Shown: positions 48,517 through 59,485, counted from the stretch's first letter. The stretch is 64,000 bases of DNA from Burkholderiales bacterium RIFCSPLOWO2_02_FULL_57_36 (GCA_001770855.1 MESE01000012.1:1-64000), one strand, 5' to 3'. Notes: generated by a model from the sequence alone, not told the origin. Made by a program: numbers and translations.

Positions 48517-48686
48517 GGCAAATTCCCCGTAAACGCTACATCCGGCGCCGCGACAATCTTTACGGGGCGCCGAATCCACAAATTGTTTAACAAAAAAAAA
48601 ATGGGCATCTGCCCATCTTTTTTATGATTCAAGCCGCCTGCAGTTATTTCCCGGTGAAGTTCTCGCGGGAGACGGCCCTTGTAAAC
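48517..48686 (-). promoter_or_regulatory. Attenuator-like leader of rimP-nusA-infB
   Basis: From the predicted start near 48686 the leader holds, in order, a hairpin-rich segment, the intrinsic terminator at 48592-48616, and a perfect inverted repeat CCCCGTAAA (48567-48559) / TTTACGGGG (48533-48525). The second arm contains the rimP ribosome binding site. Leader-level control of this operon is known in enterobacteria, and I recall a catalogued 'rimP leader' RNA family. Whether this one belongs to it needs a covariance search. Confidence 0.55.
48592..48616 (-). terminator. Intrinsic terminator in the rimP leader
   Basis: On the minus strand ATGGGCA-GA-TGCCCAT is a perfect seven-pair hairpin followed by nine T residues. 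It also works as a hairpin plus T-tract on the plus strand (CTTTTTT). It could end the scpB-rluB transcript, attenuate the rimP transcript, or both. Confidence 0.75.
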
Positions 48687-48692
48687 TGCAAG

Positions 48693-48721
48693 ATTATAAT
48701 CGATTACTTAGTACCCTGCAA
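48693..48721 (-). promoter_or_regulatory. Sigma-70 promoter for rimP-nusA-infB
   Basis: Minus strand TTGCAG (48721-48716), 17 bases, TATAAT (48698-48693). It lies downstream of rluB and upstream of the leader terminator. Confidence 0.6.
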
Positions 48722-48794
48722 TGCCGCGGTGGATGTTTCACCTCTTTAGCGGCGCCACTCACGCCGCCGGCATGGCCAATTGATGTGCAACACC

Positions 48795-50432
48795 TTATCC
48801 CCGCGACCGGCGACGCAACGGCCCTTGGGCACCAGTCGGGGCACCGCCCTGCCGACCCTGCGCGCCCTGCCCTTGCCGAGTCTGTCCGCCCACTCCCCCG
48901 CGTCCCGCACCGCTGTTGCGGCGGGGCTGACCCATTCCCGGAAATCCAAGTGCGGTTTGCAACGGATCCGGCTGGCGCGGGCGCGACTGACCCTGACCGC
49001 CGCGTCCAGGGGTGCGCTGCTGGCCCTGATTGTTTTCAAAATTATTGCCGGTACGATTGGCGCCACCCTGGTTGGCGCCACCCTGGCGGGCCGACGGTCC
49101 GCCCCGACCCTTGGCCGGCTGGGCTTGCCCGGCAGCCTTTTCCAGTCCGCTTATCTTCATCAAGTCGCGCACCGCATGCTCATCCATTTCTTCCCACCGG
49201 CCGCGCTTCAAACCTGGGGGCAACGTCAATGCGCCATAGCGAGTACGAATCAGGCGCGATACGGTCAGGCCGATTGCCTCGAACATGCGACGCACCTCCC
49301 GGTTGCGGCCTTCGCCAATCGTAACGCGATACCATTTATTGACGCCCTCGCCGCCGCCATCGGCAACCCTGGAAAACTGGGCAGTGCCATCGTCAAGCTC
49401 AATGCCGGCCAGCAATTTCTGGCGCATGCCTTCTTCCAGCTCACCCAGTGTGCGTACCGCATACTCGCGATCGATGCCATAACGTGGATGCATCAACCGG
49501 TTAGCCAGATCGCCGGACGTGGTAAACAACAGCAAACCTTCGGTGTTGAAATCGAGACGTCCCACGGCCAGCCATTTCGCGGCTTTCATCGTCGGCAATC
49601 GATCGAATACCGATGGCCGCCCCTCGGGATCGCTGTTACTGACAATTTCGCCAGCAGGCTTGTGATATATCAGTACCCGCGGCGGACGGGTGGTGACTTT
49701 GCGCTGCAGTAATTTACCGTTGATGCGTACTTGATCGGCCGGCAAAATACGCTGGCCTATATGGGCAGGTTCGCCATTCACGGACACACGTCCGGCAATA
49801 ATTAATTCTTCCATATCCCGGCGCGAACCGAGGCCGACATCGGCCAGCACCTTGTGCAACTTCGGGGCATCGTCGTCCGCAGTGAGATCGCGCCGGACAT
49901 TCTTTGCCTGTGCGTCACGATTATTCGGCTTGCCGTTCGGCTTGTCTTCTTCGGCCTGACTATCAAACGCTTCCGATGTGACGAACGAAAAAACCGCATC
50001 CGCATCCGCCGGCTTGGCTTGCGGCGCCGTCTTGCCATTTGCGTTACCAGGCTGATTGCGCTGTTTCTGGGAAGTCCTTTTCCCTTTCATCCGCTCATCC
50101 ACGGAACCGCTATTGCGCTCCCTGCGCGGCCTGGCATTCCCTGGTTCCGCGGGGTCGCCGGCATTGACCGGCGGCATTTCGCCATCCGACGGGCCTGCCG
50201 AAACCGCCTCGCCGCTTGCGGTGCTATCCGAACGCGGGGCATTCCTGGCACGCCTCAATGTACGCGGACCGCGCACGCCGCGTTTTGCCGGCCGCTCGCC
50301 TTCTTGCGTCCGACCGGACGTCTTGCTCTCGGAGTTTGCGTCGGCCTGGATGCCGCTTTTTTCTTCAGCCTTATTGGAGTCTGAAGAAACGGCATCGATT
50401 ACCTGTGTGTCATTGGGGGTAGGAAGGGTCAT
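48795..50432 (-). CDS. rluB: 23S rRNA pseudouridine(2605) synthase with long disordered ends
   Basis: 545 residues from the ATG at 50432 (a TTG at 50471 is possible). An RsuA/RluB-type enzyme: the S4 domain starts at about [14 protein letters not shown], and the catalytic Asp is in G-R-L-D-F-N-T-E-G. About 190 N-terminal and 120 C-terminal residues are low-complexity (G, R, Q, N, A, P), far longer than in E. coli, but similar tails are common in Burkholderiales. It overlaps the end of scpB by 23 bases. Confidence 0.9.
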   Translation of the reverse strand: MTLPTPNDTQVIDAVSSDSNKAEEKSGIQADANSESKTSGRTQEGERPAKRGVRGPRTLRRARNAPRSDSTASGEAVSAGPSDGEMPPVNAGDPAEPGNARPRRERNSGSVDERMKGKRTSQKQRNQPGNANGKTAPQAKPADADAVFSFVTSEAFDSQAEEDKPNGKPNNRDAQAKNVRRDLTADDDAPKLHKVLADVGLGSRRDMEELIIAGRVSVNGEPAHIGQRILPADQVRINGKLLQRKVTTRPPRVLIYHKPAGEIVSNSDPEGRPSVFDRLPTMKAAKWLAVGRLDFNTEGLLLFTTSGDLANRLMHPRYGIDREYAVRTLGELEEGMRQKLLAGIELDDGTAQFSRVADGGGEGVNKWYRVTIGEGRNREVRRMFEAIGLTVSRLIRTRYGALTLPPGLKRGRWEEMDEHAVRDLMKISGLEKAAGQAQPAKGRGGPSARQGGANQGGANRTGNNFENNQGQQRTPGRGGQGQSRPRQPDPLQTALGFPGMGQPRRNSGAGRGGVGGQTRQGQGAQGRQGGAPTGAQGPLRRRSRG

Positions 50433-51246
50433 TGTTCGATTCGTCGTTTGACTGACCTGGCTCAGCGTCAACCGTTGATTCTGGCGCGAGGTCGTGAGAA
50501 AGAATTTCAGTATTCAATACCAGCCGATCGGCCTCGAAATCTGTTTCGGCTTCACGGTTTTCAGCAACAGCTTCTGCGACACTGTCCATGGCAATCGCTT
50601 CATGCTCTTCGAGAGACTCAGCCGCAAAATCGATGGCGGTCTGATCAAGATTGGCTTGAAACTCAGCCTCAAGCGCTTGCATCTCCAACAGCGATCCTTC
50701 CTGCATTTCACCCTTCATCGCCTGTTGCAGCGGCGGCAACTGGTCCAGCGAGGTCAAGCCGAGATCATCAAGAAACTGCCTGGTGGTTGCAAACAAACCC
50801 GGACGTCCCGGCACATCGCGATGGCCGATCGCTTCGATCCAGCCGCGGTCTTCCAGCATTTTGATGGTCTGCGAATTAACCGTCACGCCGCGGATTTCTT
50901 CAATGTCACCCCGGGTGACGGGCTGCCTATAGGCAATAATAGCCAGGGTTTCCAGGGTTGCGCGCGAATATTTCGGCGGTTTTTCCGGATTCAGCCGCTC
51001 AAGGTAAATTTTCATCTCGGGGCGGCTTTGAAAACGCCAACCGGTCGACAGACTGACAACTTCGATACCTTTGTCCGACCAATCGATGCGCAACTCTTCG
51101 AGCAGCATCTTGATCGTATCGGCGCCGACTTCATCGGTGCTTTCGCCACTACCCACATAGAGCTTCTTGAGATCGTTGATCGACAACGGCTCATGTGCGC
51201 AAAGCAATGCGGTTTCGAGGACTTTCTTCGCCTCAGCAGTATTCAT
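50410..51246 (-). CDS. scpB: Segregation and condensation protein B
   Basis: 278 residues. Two winged-helix domains cover about residues 1-165, with the family motif [20 protein letters not shown] near 106-125. An acidic tail of about 100 residues follows. ScpB works with ScpA and Smc in chromosome condensation; scpA is not in this window. It is cotranscribed with rluB, an arrangement common in this group. Confidence 0.94.
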   Translation of the reverse strand: MNTAEAKKVLETALLCAHEPLSINDLKKLYVGSGESTDEVGADTIKMLLEELRIDWSDKGIEVVSLSTGWRFQSRPEMKIYLERLNPEKPPKYSRATLETLAIIAYRQPVTRGDIEEIRGVTVNSQTIKMLEDRGWIEAIGHRDVPGRPGLFATTRQFLDDLGLTSLDQLPPLQQAMKGEMQEGSLLEMQALEAEFQANLDQTAIDFAAESLEEHEAIAMDSVAEAVAENREAETDFEADRLVLNTEILSHDLAPESTVDAEPGQSNDESNNDPSYPQ

Positions 51247-51408
51247 GTGCGATTCTTGTACGGCTTGTTAGTTGCAATTTGCAGAGGTTATAGTTTCAAC
51301 GACAAGCATCCCATGATGCTGTCCGGTTAAAGAACCCGTTGATGCTGCTTTCCGGCGCCCGTTTAGAGGAGGTGTAATGATGGGCGGGAATATCAAGACT
51401 AGTAAGAC

Positions 51409-51486
<78 letters not shown>

Positions 51487-51499
51487 TCTGAAGAAACGA

Positions 51500-51528
51500 A
51501 CTATACATGGGTTCGAATGACAATGCAA
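51500..51528 (-). promoter_or_regulatory. Promoter of tRNA-fMet
   Basis: Minus strand TTGCAT, 17 bases, TATAGT. The predicted start is about seven bases before the mature 5' end. Confidence 0.5.
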
Positions 51529-51652
51529 ATCCAATCGCGCGATTGGCCTGCAATGCTACACTTCTCGCTGTATTCCACTCTTGACCGAAACATGCCTCGG
51601 CGGTTCTTTCGATCAAGTGCTTACCAATCGTTTTCGATTCTTCCTATTGCTT

Positions 51653-52228
51653 ATGAAATATTGTTCCGAATGCGCGCACCCGGTGTTGCTTCAAATCCCA
51701 CCTGACGACAACCGTCCGCGTTATGTATGCAGTCAATGCGGCGTGATCCATTACCAGAATCCAAAGATGGTGATTGGATCGATCCCGGTGTGGCAGCGGG
51801 ATGGTGAAACGAAAATCCTGCTTTGCAAACGTGCGATCGAACCGCGTTACGGCTATTGGACGCTGCCTGCCGGATTCATGGAAAACAATGAGACTACTGA
51901 AGCTGCGGCGATTCGGGAGACTGAAGAAGAAGCGGGTGCGAATATTGAGCTACATCAATTATTTTCGCTATTGAACGTTCCTCATGTGCATCAGGTACAT
52001 ATGTTCTACCGTGCCACGTTGCTCGATCTGGACTACGTCGCAGGTATCGAGAGCCTCGATGTGAAACTTTTTTCCGAAACCGAGATTCCGTGGGACGAAA
52101 TTGCCTTTCCGACTGTCGGGCATACTCTGAAATTGTTTTTTGCTGATCTGGCAAACATCACGGATGGCGGCGGCTACGGTTTTCATTCCCTTGACATAAC
52201 CAAGCCGATACCGCGTCCCGCATCCTAG
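51653..52228 (+). CDS. NUDIX hydrolase with N-terminal zinc ribbon
   Basis: 191 residues from the ATG at 51653. The N-terminal zinc ribbon uses C-S-E-C and C-S-Q-C pairs. The Nudix box is complete: G-F-M-E-N-N-E, seven residues, R-E-T-E-E-E-A-G. Proteins of this layout hydrolyse nucleotide diphosphate derivatives such as ADP-ribose or NADH-like compounds; the true substrate is unknown. Longer in-frame starts lack a ribosome binding site. It is convergent with the protease gene at 52360. Confidence 0.87.
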   Translation: MKYCSECAHPVLLQIPPDDNRPRYVCSQCGVIHYQNPKMVIGSIPVWQRDGETKILLCKRAIEPRYGYWTLPAGFMENNETTEAAAIRETEEEAGANIELHQLFSLLNVPHVHQVHMFYRATLLDLDYVAGIESLDVKLFSETEIPWDEIAFPTVGHTLKLFFADLANITDGGGYGFHSLDITKPIPRPAS

Positions 52229-52359
52229 ATCGCGAACTGGGTCTGGATAGATACGCATCGATAAGGAGAAAATATCCTATCCATGAAGCTCTATGTTCGC
52301 CCATACGCCACTAATCCGCGTCGCTTCACAATGTTTATGCAGAATAGACAAACAACTGG

Positions 52360-53529
52360 CTATGACTTCAACTCTTCCACTTTCACCTGGATGGATACGG
52401 TTTTCCCCTTGCGCCATATTTCTGCACTGATTGTTTCACCGGGTTTGGTGCCTGCGACCAAGCGCGCCAGATCGGCGGAGTACTCAACTGCTCGACCGTC
52501 AAGGGACAAAATCACATCGCCGGGTTGAATGCCGGCCCGGTCCGCCGGTCCGCCTCTCTGAACGGCAGCAACCAATGCACCGCGTGGTTCCTTCATGCCC
52601 AACATCGAGGCCAGGTCGAGCGTCAGCTCTTGCAGTTGCACGCCGATACGGCCACGAATCACTTTTCCTGATTCACGCAACTGGTCGGCGATGGTCATCG
52701 CGACGTCCATCGGGATCGCAAATGAAATCCCCATGAAGCCCCCGGTCTGACTGTAAATCTGGGCGTTGATGCCGATGACTTCGCCTTTGGTGCTGAACAG
52801 CGGACCGCCGGAATTGCCCGGGTTGACCGCGACATCGGTTTGTATGAAAGGCACGTAACTTTCATTCGGCAATGAACGCCCTTTTGCGCTGATGACGCCG
52901 ACGGTTATGCTGTTCTCGAAGCCAAATGGCGACCCGATCGCAGCAACCCATTCACCAGGCTCGATCTGGTTCGCATCACCGATTTTTACGACAGGCAAAT
53001 CCTTGGCATCAATCTTCAAAAGCGCCACATCGGTATAAGGATCGGCGCCGATGACCTTGGCATTGTATTCACGTTTATTGGTCAATTTGACCGACACTTG
53101 CCGCGCGTCTTCAACAACGTGGGCATTGGTCAGGATATATCCATCCCGGCTGATAATGAATCCCGACCCCAGGCCGGTGGCCGGTATGCCCTGTGGTTCA
53201 CGCGGCGGACCGAAGCGCCGGAAAAATTCAAACATCGGATCGCCCTCCCGCAACTGAGGCACTCCGCGCGGGTTACTTACAATGCGCACGGTGCTGATAT
53301 TGACTACTGCCGGCCCCTGCTGCTTTACCAGATTGACGAAGCTGGGCAATTCGATGCCTGGCGCCGGAGAAGGCTGGGCGTTTTGTTGCGCCGCCGGCGG
53401 CGGCGCGGGAACGGCCTGCTTCGGCTCCACTGCGGCCTGATCTTGATCTGATCGAGAACATGCCATCAATAGCAATGCCATCGCGACGATCGTTATCTTC
53501 TTGCTTATCTGACGGTTTCCGTTCGACAT
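52360..53529 (-). CDS. HtrA/Do-like serine protease, lipoprotein form with one PDZ domain
   Basis: 389 residues. The signal peptide ends in the lipobox L-L-M-A-C24, followed by a Pro/Gln-rich linker. The catalytic triad is H137 (T-N-A-H-V-V), D167 (T-D-V-A-L-L-K-I) and S240 (N-P-G-N-S-G-G-P-L). One PDZ domain fills about residues 290-385. The single PDZ makes it DegS-like in layout, but the lipid anchor differs from the DegS transmembrane helix. Likely roles are periplasmic quality control or sigma-E signalling; no rseA is nearby. Confidence 0.9.
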   Translation of the reverse strand: MSNGNRQISKKITIVAMALLLMACSRSDQDQAAVEPKQAVPAPPPAAQQNAQPSPAPGIELPSFVNLVKQQGPAVVNISTVRIVSNPRGVPQLREGDPMFEFFRRFGPPREPQGIPATGLGSGFIISRDGYILTNAHVVEDARQVSVKLTNKREYNAKVIGADPYTDVALLKIDAKDLPVVKIGDANQIEPGEWVAAIGSPFGFENSITVGVISAKGRSLPNESYVPFIQTDVAVNPGNSGGPLFSTKGEVIGINAQIYSQTGGFMGISFAIPMDVAMTIADQLRESGKVIRGRIGVQLQELTLDLASMLGMKEPRGALVAAVQRGGPADRAGIQPGDVILSLDGRAVEYSADLARLVAGTKPGETISAEIWRKGKTVSIQVKVEELKS

Positions 53530-53735
53530 TTTTTCTCCGATGCCTGATTCAGCGTGTTGGGAAGAAGCGCATACGCAAAAAACTTCGCAGCAAGAATAGG
53601 CAAAATGAATGCCCGAGCGACTAATTATGTTGTGAAAGAAACGTGCGGGCCGTTATCTTGCATGCCGTTGATTTCAAGCTATATGAATTCGATTCAACGC
53701 TCTTGCCGCAGGTAACGCTACAACCGCATGCGCTT

Positions 53736-54200
53736 TCAAGCAGGCTTGGCAACCATCAAGTAAAACACGATGACCAGCGATGCGAAGGCCGGTATGCCAA
53801 GCAACACCCAGATCCTCAGATAGCGCCAGTAAATTGCCGGCAACACTGTATTTGATTGAACCGCTGCACGCGCAAAACCATGCATCTTGATCTGCAGCCA
53901 TACTACCGGCAGCCAACAGGCTCCGGCAACGAAATACAATACGATCGACCACAAAATCCATGAGCTAGTCAGCGGATAACCCGCGAGGTGTATCAGGTAA
54001 AAACCGGTGAGCGGCTGAATGATGATCGTCGGCGTGGTAAACACCCAATCCGCCAGCACCACATAACGCGCCACGACGGCGATCGCGCGAACGTCGCGCG
54101 ACAGGCTGACAAAGAACATATAGAAAGCCGAACCGATCCCCGTGCCGAACAGTAGCGTGGATGAAAGGATGTGCAACCATTTCACGACCATGTATTCCAT
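53736..54200 (-). CDS. DUF2269 integral membrane protein
   Basis: 154 residues from the ATG at 54200, behind GGAGG. Four hydrophobic helices; the N-terminus V-K-W-L-H-I-L-S-S-T-L-L-F-G-T-G and W-V-F-T-T-P-T-I-I-I-Q-P-L-T-G match DUF2269. Function unknown. Its ATG overlaps the stop of the epimerase-DoxX gene (ATGA), so the two are translationally coupled and probably work together. Confidence 0.82.
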   Translation of the reverse strand: MEYMVVKWLHILSSTLLFGTGIGSAFYMFFVSLSRDVRAIAVVARYVVLADWVFTTPTIIIQPLTGFYLIHLAGYPLTSSWILWSIVLYFVAGACWLPVVWLQIKMHGFARAAVQSNTVLPAIYWRYLRIWVLLGIPAFASLVIVFYLMVAKPA

Positions 54201-55480
54201 CAGCGCTCCTCCAGTTCCAGCAACAGCCAGATGGCTGCGAGCATCGGCAGATTTTTCAGCAACGGGCCATAAGGATGCAGCCAGAATTCCGGCAGTCTCC
54301 AGGTGATCAGCGCGGTATAAAACAGGATGACTGCAAGTTGTGTCAGCCACAGCCAGCGCCGCTTGCGCAGAACAAGTATCGCAATACCGATAGCCAGGTC
54401 CAGCAGCGCGGCGCCGTAGAGCATGACCGGCGCCAGCATGCCGGCAATACCGACTCTGGCCAGCAATGCGTAACTCTCCTCAACCGGATACAACCCGAAC
54501 GATACGATACCGGTCACGATCCAGACCAGCGCAATGCTTGTTCTCAGAAGCGGGAGCAGCCAGCCTAACTGGGCCTGCAGACGCACTGCGGGAGCGTCTG
54601 ATTTTTTGATGAAGTTTTCGGCATGACGCGGTTCGTGCCCGAGCAGATTTTTGATTTGCGCAGCACTTGCCGTGTTGCCGCGCTCCAGCATTTGCAGCAT
54701 TTCCGAATCGAGCAGGCTGCCGGGCAACATCGAGCCCGCTTGAGCTGCGATGCGTACCAGCGGCATTGGTACCGGGAGAAAATGCGCGCGCCCAAATCCC
54801 ATTGCATCGCGCAATACCGAAAGGAAGGCCTGCAATGTCATCGGCTGAGGTCCGACGATGGCCATCCGCGTTCCCTTCTCCACGGTGCGGTCCAGCAAAG
54901 CAATGACGGCGTCGATCAGATCGTCGATATGCACCGGCTGTATCATCTGGCTGCCATGGCCCGGCAGCGCAATGACCGGCAGGCTGGCCATCGTCGCAAA
55001 CATACGGGCGCTGGCGCCAGCGTGTCCGTATACCAGTGACGGCTGTACGATGACCGAGCGCAGCGGCAGGCCGGCAAGGAAATCATCCGCTTCTTTTTTG
55101 CTCAGGTGGTAGCGGCTCCGCGCATGCTCATCGGCTCCCAGCGCGGAAATCTGCAGCACCAGCCGCACATCGGCTGCAGCACAAGCGGAAAACAATGCGC
55201 GCGGCGCGCGGCTGTGAATCGCGTCGAAAGTTTGCGCGCCGTATTCGCGGATAATGCCTACCGTATTGATCACGACATCAATGCCGGCAAGGCGCGGCGC
55301 CCAGTCGGACGAATCGAAGTCCCGCGTGAAATCCGCGGCGACATAACGGAATCGCGGATCGTCCGCCGAAGACGGATCACGTACCGCGCACACCACTTGA
55401 TGCTGCGATTCAGCCAGCGCATCGGCCAGACGGTGTCCGATGAAACCGGTGGCACCGGTAAGCAAAACGACCAATTTCAC
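54200..55480 (-). CDS. NAD-dependent epimerase/DoxX-like fusion
   Basis: 426 residues from a GTG at 55480 preceded by GAGGAAAGG. About residues 1-290 form an atypical SDR (V-L-L-T-G-A-T-G-F-I-G-H-R). The last 120 residues hold four hydrophobic helices like DoxX/SURF4 proteins. The fusion, with the coupled DUF2269 gene, is a recurring pair in proteobacteria; the substrate is unknown. An ATG 45 bases upstream has no clear ribosome binding site. Confidence 0.83.
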   Translation of the reverse strand: MKLVVLLTGATGFIGHRLADALAESQHQVVCAVRDPSSADDPRFRYVAADFTRDFDSSDWAPRLAGIDVVINTVGIIREYGAQTFDAIHSRAPRALFSACAAADVRLVLQISALGADEHARSRYHLSKKEADDFLAGLPLRSVIVQPSLVYGHAGASARMFATMASLPVIALPGHGSQMIQPVHIDDLIDAVIALLDRTVEKGTRMAIVGPQPMTLQAFLSVLRDAMGFGRAHFLPVPMPLVRIAAQAGSMLPGSLLDSEMLQMLERGNTASAAQIKNLLGHEPRHAENFIKKSDAPAVRLQAQLGWLLPLLRTSIALVWIVTGIVSFGLYPVEESYALLARVGIAGMLAPVMLYGAALLDLAIGIAILVLRKRRWLWLTQLAVILFYTALITWRLPEFWLHPYGPLLKNLPMLAAIWLLLELEER

Positions 55481-55632
55481 GTCCTTTCCTCGCAGCAGGG
55501 AACTGTATTCCGATTTGGAACTCATTTGTTCAATAGAGCTGTGACACGCTTCGCCATCACGGATGATAACGCTTGTAAGGCCGACCGGCCGAGCGGAGCG
55601 TTCGGTTCATATCAAGCCGTTACGAGGAAAAC

Positions 55633-56124
55633 ATGAAAACATGGCCGGATGCGGTCCGTCACGGCGCGATATCCGGCAGCGTGGCAAGCATCCTGAGCAC
55701 GGCAGTGCTAAGCAGACGCGGAATACAGGAGAACGGCACTCCCTATGCCCCTACCAATGCAATAAGCCATTGGATCTGGGGCGACCGTGCGGTGCGCCAG
55801 GATCACCCGAGCGCACGCTATACCCTGCCGGGCTATGCGATTCACCATGCTTCCGCAACCTTATGGGCGGTCCTCTACGAAAAATGGTTTGGCGACAAAG
55901 CGGACGAAAAATCAATTATCCCGGCCGTGGCCGGTGGCGCCGCCGTTGCCGCACTCGCCTGCTTTGTGGACTACAAGGTGGCGCCCAGACGCTTGCATCC
56001 GGGATTTGAAATGCGCCTGTCGAGACCGTCCCTGTTCCTTTTCTATGGGACATTCGGCATTGCACTTGCCTTGCGCGGGCTAATTTCCGGACGGCACCGT
56101 GCCCGTCAAGACGACAGGGGCTAA
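55633..56124 (+). CDS. Hypothetical membrane protein
   Basis: 163 residues behind GAGGAAA. Hydrophobic segments lie near residues 12-27, 95-112 and 133-150. A motif S-H-W-I-W-G-D-R-A is notable. I do not recognise a domain with confidence. It is convergent with the copper ATPase gene, 27 bases apart, and divergent from the epimerase gene. Confidence 0.65.
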   Translation: MKTWPDAVRHGAISGSVASILSTAVLSRRGIQENGTPYAPTNAISHWIWGDRAVRQDHPSARYTLPGYAIHHASATLWAVLYEKWFGDKADEKSIIPAVAGGAAVAALACFVDYKVAPRRLHPGFEMRLSRPSLFLFYGTFGIALALRGLISGRHRARQDDRG

Positions 56125-56151
56125 AGCTTATTCACCGCGCCAAACAGCAAT

Positions 56152-58509
56152 TCATTTCACCGTACCGCGCAACCTCAAGGCATTCGTAATCACCGAAACC
56201 GAGCTCAAGCTCATCGCAAGCGCCGCAATCAGCGGCGACAACAACTGCCCGGTGAACGGGTACAGCAGGCCCGCGGCGATGGGAATGCCCAGCGTGTTAT
56301 AGGCGAAGGCAAAGCCCAGGTTCTGACGCATGTTCCGAACCGTGTCGACCGAAATGATCCGCGCCCGGGCAATCGCTCGCAAATCCCCTTTCACCAGTGT
56401 CAGATGAGCGCTGTTGATGGCGACATCGGTCCCGGTTCCCATTGCGATGCCGACATTCGACTTGGCCAGCGCCGGCGCATCATTGATGCCGTCGCCCGCC
56501 ATGGCCACCATCTTGCCCTGTGCCTGAAAACGCTCCACCAGCAACAACTTATCCTGCGGCTTGACCTCTCCGTAGACCTCATCGATGCCGAGCCTGGCCG
56601 CGACCGACTTGGCCGTGGTGACGCCATCTCCGGTCGCCATCACCACCGTGAGGCCAGCAGCACGCAACGTCTCAAGCGCTTCCCGCGTGGTGGCCTTGAC
56701 CGGGTCGGATACCGCAATCAGGCCGACAAGTTTTTCATCCGCCGCCAGGTACATGACCGAAGCGCCTTCGCTGCGCAAGGATTCCGCCTCGCTTGCCAGG
56801 ATATGCCAATCGACTTTTTCATCTTCCATCAGCTTGGTATTTCCGAGCGCGATGCGATGACCGGAGACATTGCCGCGCACGCCGATACCGCTGGATGATT
56901 CAAAGGATTCCGGCTTGTGCAAAGCCATGCCGCGTTGACGGGCTTCGGCAACGATCGCCTGCGCGAGAGGATGCTCGCTTCCCTGATCGATGCTTGCCGC
57001 AGCCAGCAGCACGTCTTCTTCTGTGAAGCCCGGCGCCGCGACCACGCGGTCGAATGCCGGCTTGCCTTCAGTCAAAGTGCCGGTCTTGTCCACGATCAAC
57101 GTGTCGATCTTGCGCATTTGCTCGATCGCCGCGGCGTCGCGAAACAGAATGCCCTGAGTTGCCGCGCGACCGGTGGCTGCCATGATCGACATCGGCGTCG
57201 CCAGCCCCAGCGCGCATGGACAGGCAATAATCAGCACCGACACCGCGTTGAGCAAGCCGAATACCCAGCTCGGTTCCGGACCGAAAAAGCCCCAGCCCAG
57301 CAGCGTCAGGATCGCAATGCCCACCACGGTCACTACGAAATAGCCCGCCACGACATCCGCCAGCCGCTGCATCGGCGCACGGGAGCGTTGTGCCTGCGCC
57401 ACCATTTGCACGATTTGCGACAACACGGTTTGCGAACCGACTTTTTCCGTTCTCATGACCAAGCTGCCGCTGGCATTGATGGTCGCGCCGATCACCTTGT
57501 CGCCCGGGCGCTTGGTGACGGGAACCGGTTCACCGGTCAGCATCGATTCATCGATCGCACTTTCACCCTCCAGCACCACGCCATCGACCGGTACCTTTTC
57601 GCCGGGACGCACACGCAGCGTGTCGCCGATGTGGACATGGGTCAGCGGCACGTCTTCCTCGATGCCCTCGCTGTTGATGCGGCGTGCCGTCTTCGGTGCC
57701 AAGCCGAGCAGGGACTTGATTGCCGCCGACGTTTGCGAACGCGCCTTGAGTTCCAGAATCTGCCCGAGCATGGTCAGCGAAACAATCACCGCCGCCGCCT
57801 CGAAGTACACACCGACGCGCCCATGTTCCATGAACGTCGCAGGGAACATTCCCGGGGCAATGGTTGCCGCCACGCTGTAAAGATAGGCAGCGCCCACTCC
57901 CAGCCCGATCAGGGTCCACATGTTCGGACTGCGATTCCTGATCGACTGCACTCCGCGCTGGAAGAAAGGCCATCCGGCCCAGAGAACGACAGGCGTGCCG
58001 AACCCAAGTTCGATCCAGCTTTGATAAGGCAATATGCCGGGAAACATGCGGTACCCGCCCATCGCCAGCACTGTCACGATCACCGTCAATGGCAAGGTCC
58101 ACCAGAAGCGTCGACGGAAATCAACCAGTTCGGGATTTTCCTCGTCTTCGAGCGACGGCAGCATCGGCTCCAGCGTCATGCCGCAGATCGGGCAGTTTCC
58201 GGGTTTCGGCTGGCGGATCTCCGGATGCATCGGGCAAGTATAAATCGTGCCCTCCTCGGCTCCGGCGACCGGCTTCGCTGCATCGTCGGCATGCAGATAT
58301 GCCTGCGGATCGGCGCGGAACTTGTCCATGCAGCGCGCACTGCAAAAGAAATAATCAGCCCCGTCATGGGCGATTTTCTTTTGCGGATCGCTCGCGACCA
58401 TCATGCCGCAAACCGGATCCTTGAATGGCTTGGCTTGAACGGTGCCGTGCTCTTCATGATGATGCGTTTCCGCGTTTGCGGTGGAATGATGATGCGTTTG
58501 ATTGTTCAT
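56152..58509 (-). CDS. copA: Copper-type P1B ATPase with YHS domain
   Basis: 785 residues from the ATG at 58509. A His-rich N-terminus is followed by a YHS domain (31-72, D-P-V-C-G-M-M-V and F-C-S-A-R-C) and a heavy-metal-binding segment (90-115, Y-T-C-P-M-H-P-E and C-P-I-C-G-M). The P-ATPase core has T-G-E-P, C-P-C near 431, D-K-T-G-T near 474, S-E-H-P and G-D-G-I-N-D near 670. C-P-C indicates Cu(I) (or Ag) export. A classical CxxC heavy-metal-associated domain is absent. It is downstream of DUF2933 and methyltransferase genes on the same strand. Confidence 0.92.
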   Translation of the reverse strand: MNNQTHHHSTANAETHHHEEHGTVQAKPFKDPVCGMMVASDPQKKIAHDGADYFFCSARCMDKFRADPQAYLHADDAAKPVAGAEEGTIYTCPMHPEIRQPKPGNCPICGMTLEPMLPSLEDEENPELVDFRRRFWWTLPLTVIVTVLAMGGYRMFPGILPYQSWIELGFGTPVVLWAGWPFFQRGVQSIRNRSPNMWTLIGLGVGAAYLYSVAATIAPGMFPATFMEHGRVGVYFEAAAVIVSLTMLGQILELKARSQTSAAIKSLLGLAPKTARRINSEGIEEDVPLTHVHIGDTLRVRPGEKVPVDGVVLEGESAIDESMLTGEPVPVTKRPGDKVIGATINASGSLVMRTEKVGSQTVLSQIVQMVAQAQRSRAPMQRLADVVAGYFVVTVVGIAILTLLGWGFFGPEPSWVFGLLNAVSVLIIACPCALGLATPMSIMAATGRAATQGILFRDAAAIEQMRKIDTLIVDKTGTLTEGKPAFDRVVAAPGFTEEDVLLAAASIDQGSEHPLAQAIVAEARQRGMALHKPESFESSSGIGVRGNVSGHRIALGNTKLMEDEKVDWHILASEAESLRSEGASVMYLAADEKLVGLIAVSDPVKATTREALETLRAAGLTVVMATGDGVTTAKSVAARLGIDEVYGEVKPQDKLLLVERFQAQGKMVAMAGDGINDAPALAKSNVGIAMGTGTDVAINSAHLTLVKGDLRAIARARIISVDTVRNMRQNLGFAFAYNTLGIPIAAGLLYPFTGQLLSPLIAALAMSLSSVSVITNALRLRGTVK

Positions 58510-58577
58510 GATTTGTCCCGAAGTGAGCTTTGGCCGAATCAAGGCGAGGTCAGACAAGAAAAACAGATCGAGCAGCC

Positions 58578-59231
58578 TTATGCAATCTTTCGCTCCTTGC
58601 GAAGGATTGGAATGAATCCCGGAGTCCGTTCCCGGTATTCCAGATACTCGGAACCGAACTCTGCAATGGCATCCTGTTCTTCAGATCTGGCGAGCCGGAT
58701 ATACACATAGACCAGGATCGGGAACATGATCAAGGTAAGGATGGTCGGCCACTGCAGCAGGAAACCGAACATGATCAAAATGAAAGCGACGTACTGCGGA
58801 TGCCGCATCCTTGCATACAGCCCTGTTGCAGCAAGCTGGCGGTGCCGCTGCGCCAGGTATAAAACGCGCCACGCGGAAGAAAGCATGATGAATCCGCCGA
58901 AGATAAAGATATTGCTCAAGATATGGAATGGACCAAAGTGCGGATTGACTTTCCAGCCAAGCATGACCTCCAGCAAATGACCTGCATCGTGGGATAGGAA
59001 ATCAATGCCGGGAAACTGGCGCGACAACCATGGGTACAGCAAATAAATGGTCAGCGGAAACCCATACATCTCGGTGAACAAGGCAACGATAAAAGCGGCA
59101 AAGCTGCCGAATGAGCGCCAGTCGCGCGGACTCTTCGGCTTGGTAAAACTGAATGCAAAGAAAATGAAAATCGCGGAATTGATGATCACCAGCGACCACA
59201 GGCCATAGGCATTCTGGGACGTGTGCTCCAT
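58578..59231 (-). CDS. Isoprenylcysteine methyltransferase-family membrane protein
   Basis: 217 residues from the ATG at 59231, behind GGAGGAG. Five hydrophobic helices; the C-terminal [10 protein letters not shown] motif and [13 protein letters not shown] match the ICMT/PEMT-like family. Often found next to copper ATPases in proteobacteria; the methyl acceptor is unknown. The start is four bases from the stop of the DUF2933 gene, so they share an operon, with copA 68 bases downstream. Confidence 0.82.
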   Translation of the reverse strand: MEHTSQNAYGLWSLVIINSAIFIFFAFSFTKPKSPRDWRSFGSFAAFIVALFTEMYGFPLTIYLLYPWLSRQFPGIDFLSHDAGHLLEVMLGWKVNPHFGPFHILSNIFIFGGFIMLSSAWRVLYLAQRHRQLAATGLYARMRHPQYVAFILIMFGFLLQWPTILTLIMFPILVYVYIRLARSEEQDAIAEFGSEYLEYRERTPGFIPILRKERKIA

Positions 59232-59233
59232 GA

Positions 59234-59485
59234 TCACTCCTCCCTGTCGGTTTTCTCGCTTTCGGTGGGGCCACGGTCATGCCCATGTCCGCGGTGCATG
59301 AATACATGCATCAACACACATGCCGCAAGGAGCAGGTAGGGCAGATATTCGATCACGTGCGCCTGATGCTCCATCCATAGAAAATAGCCGATGACCAGGA
59401 GGAAGCCGACCAGCACAATTTTCGATTTTTTCAGAGTTTTCCGCTCGCCGGCATTGATGTGATGCTCTTCATTCTTGTGATTCAT
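59234..59485 (-). CDS. DUF2933 small membrane protein
   Basis: 83 residues from the ATG at 59485 behind GGAG. Two helices near residues 21-37 and 46-62 are followed by H-V-F-M-H-R-G-H-G-H-D, a His-rich tail typical of DUF2933 proteins linked to copper resistance. Probably the first gene of the DUF2933-methyltransferase-copA operon. Function unknown; a metal-binding or assembly role is guessed from context. Confidence 0.8.
   Translation of the reverse strand: MNHKNEEHHINAGERKTLKKSKIVLVGFLLVIGYFLWMEHQAHVIEYLPYLLLAACVLMHVFMHRGHGHDRGPTESEKTDREE

Noticed and set aside
48517-48579. N-terminal extension of RimP from a GTG at 48579
   Set aside because: The extra residues do not resemble RimP and would be encoded by the hairpin that masks the TTG start's ribosome binding site.
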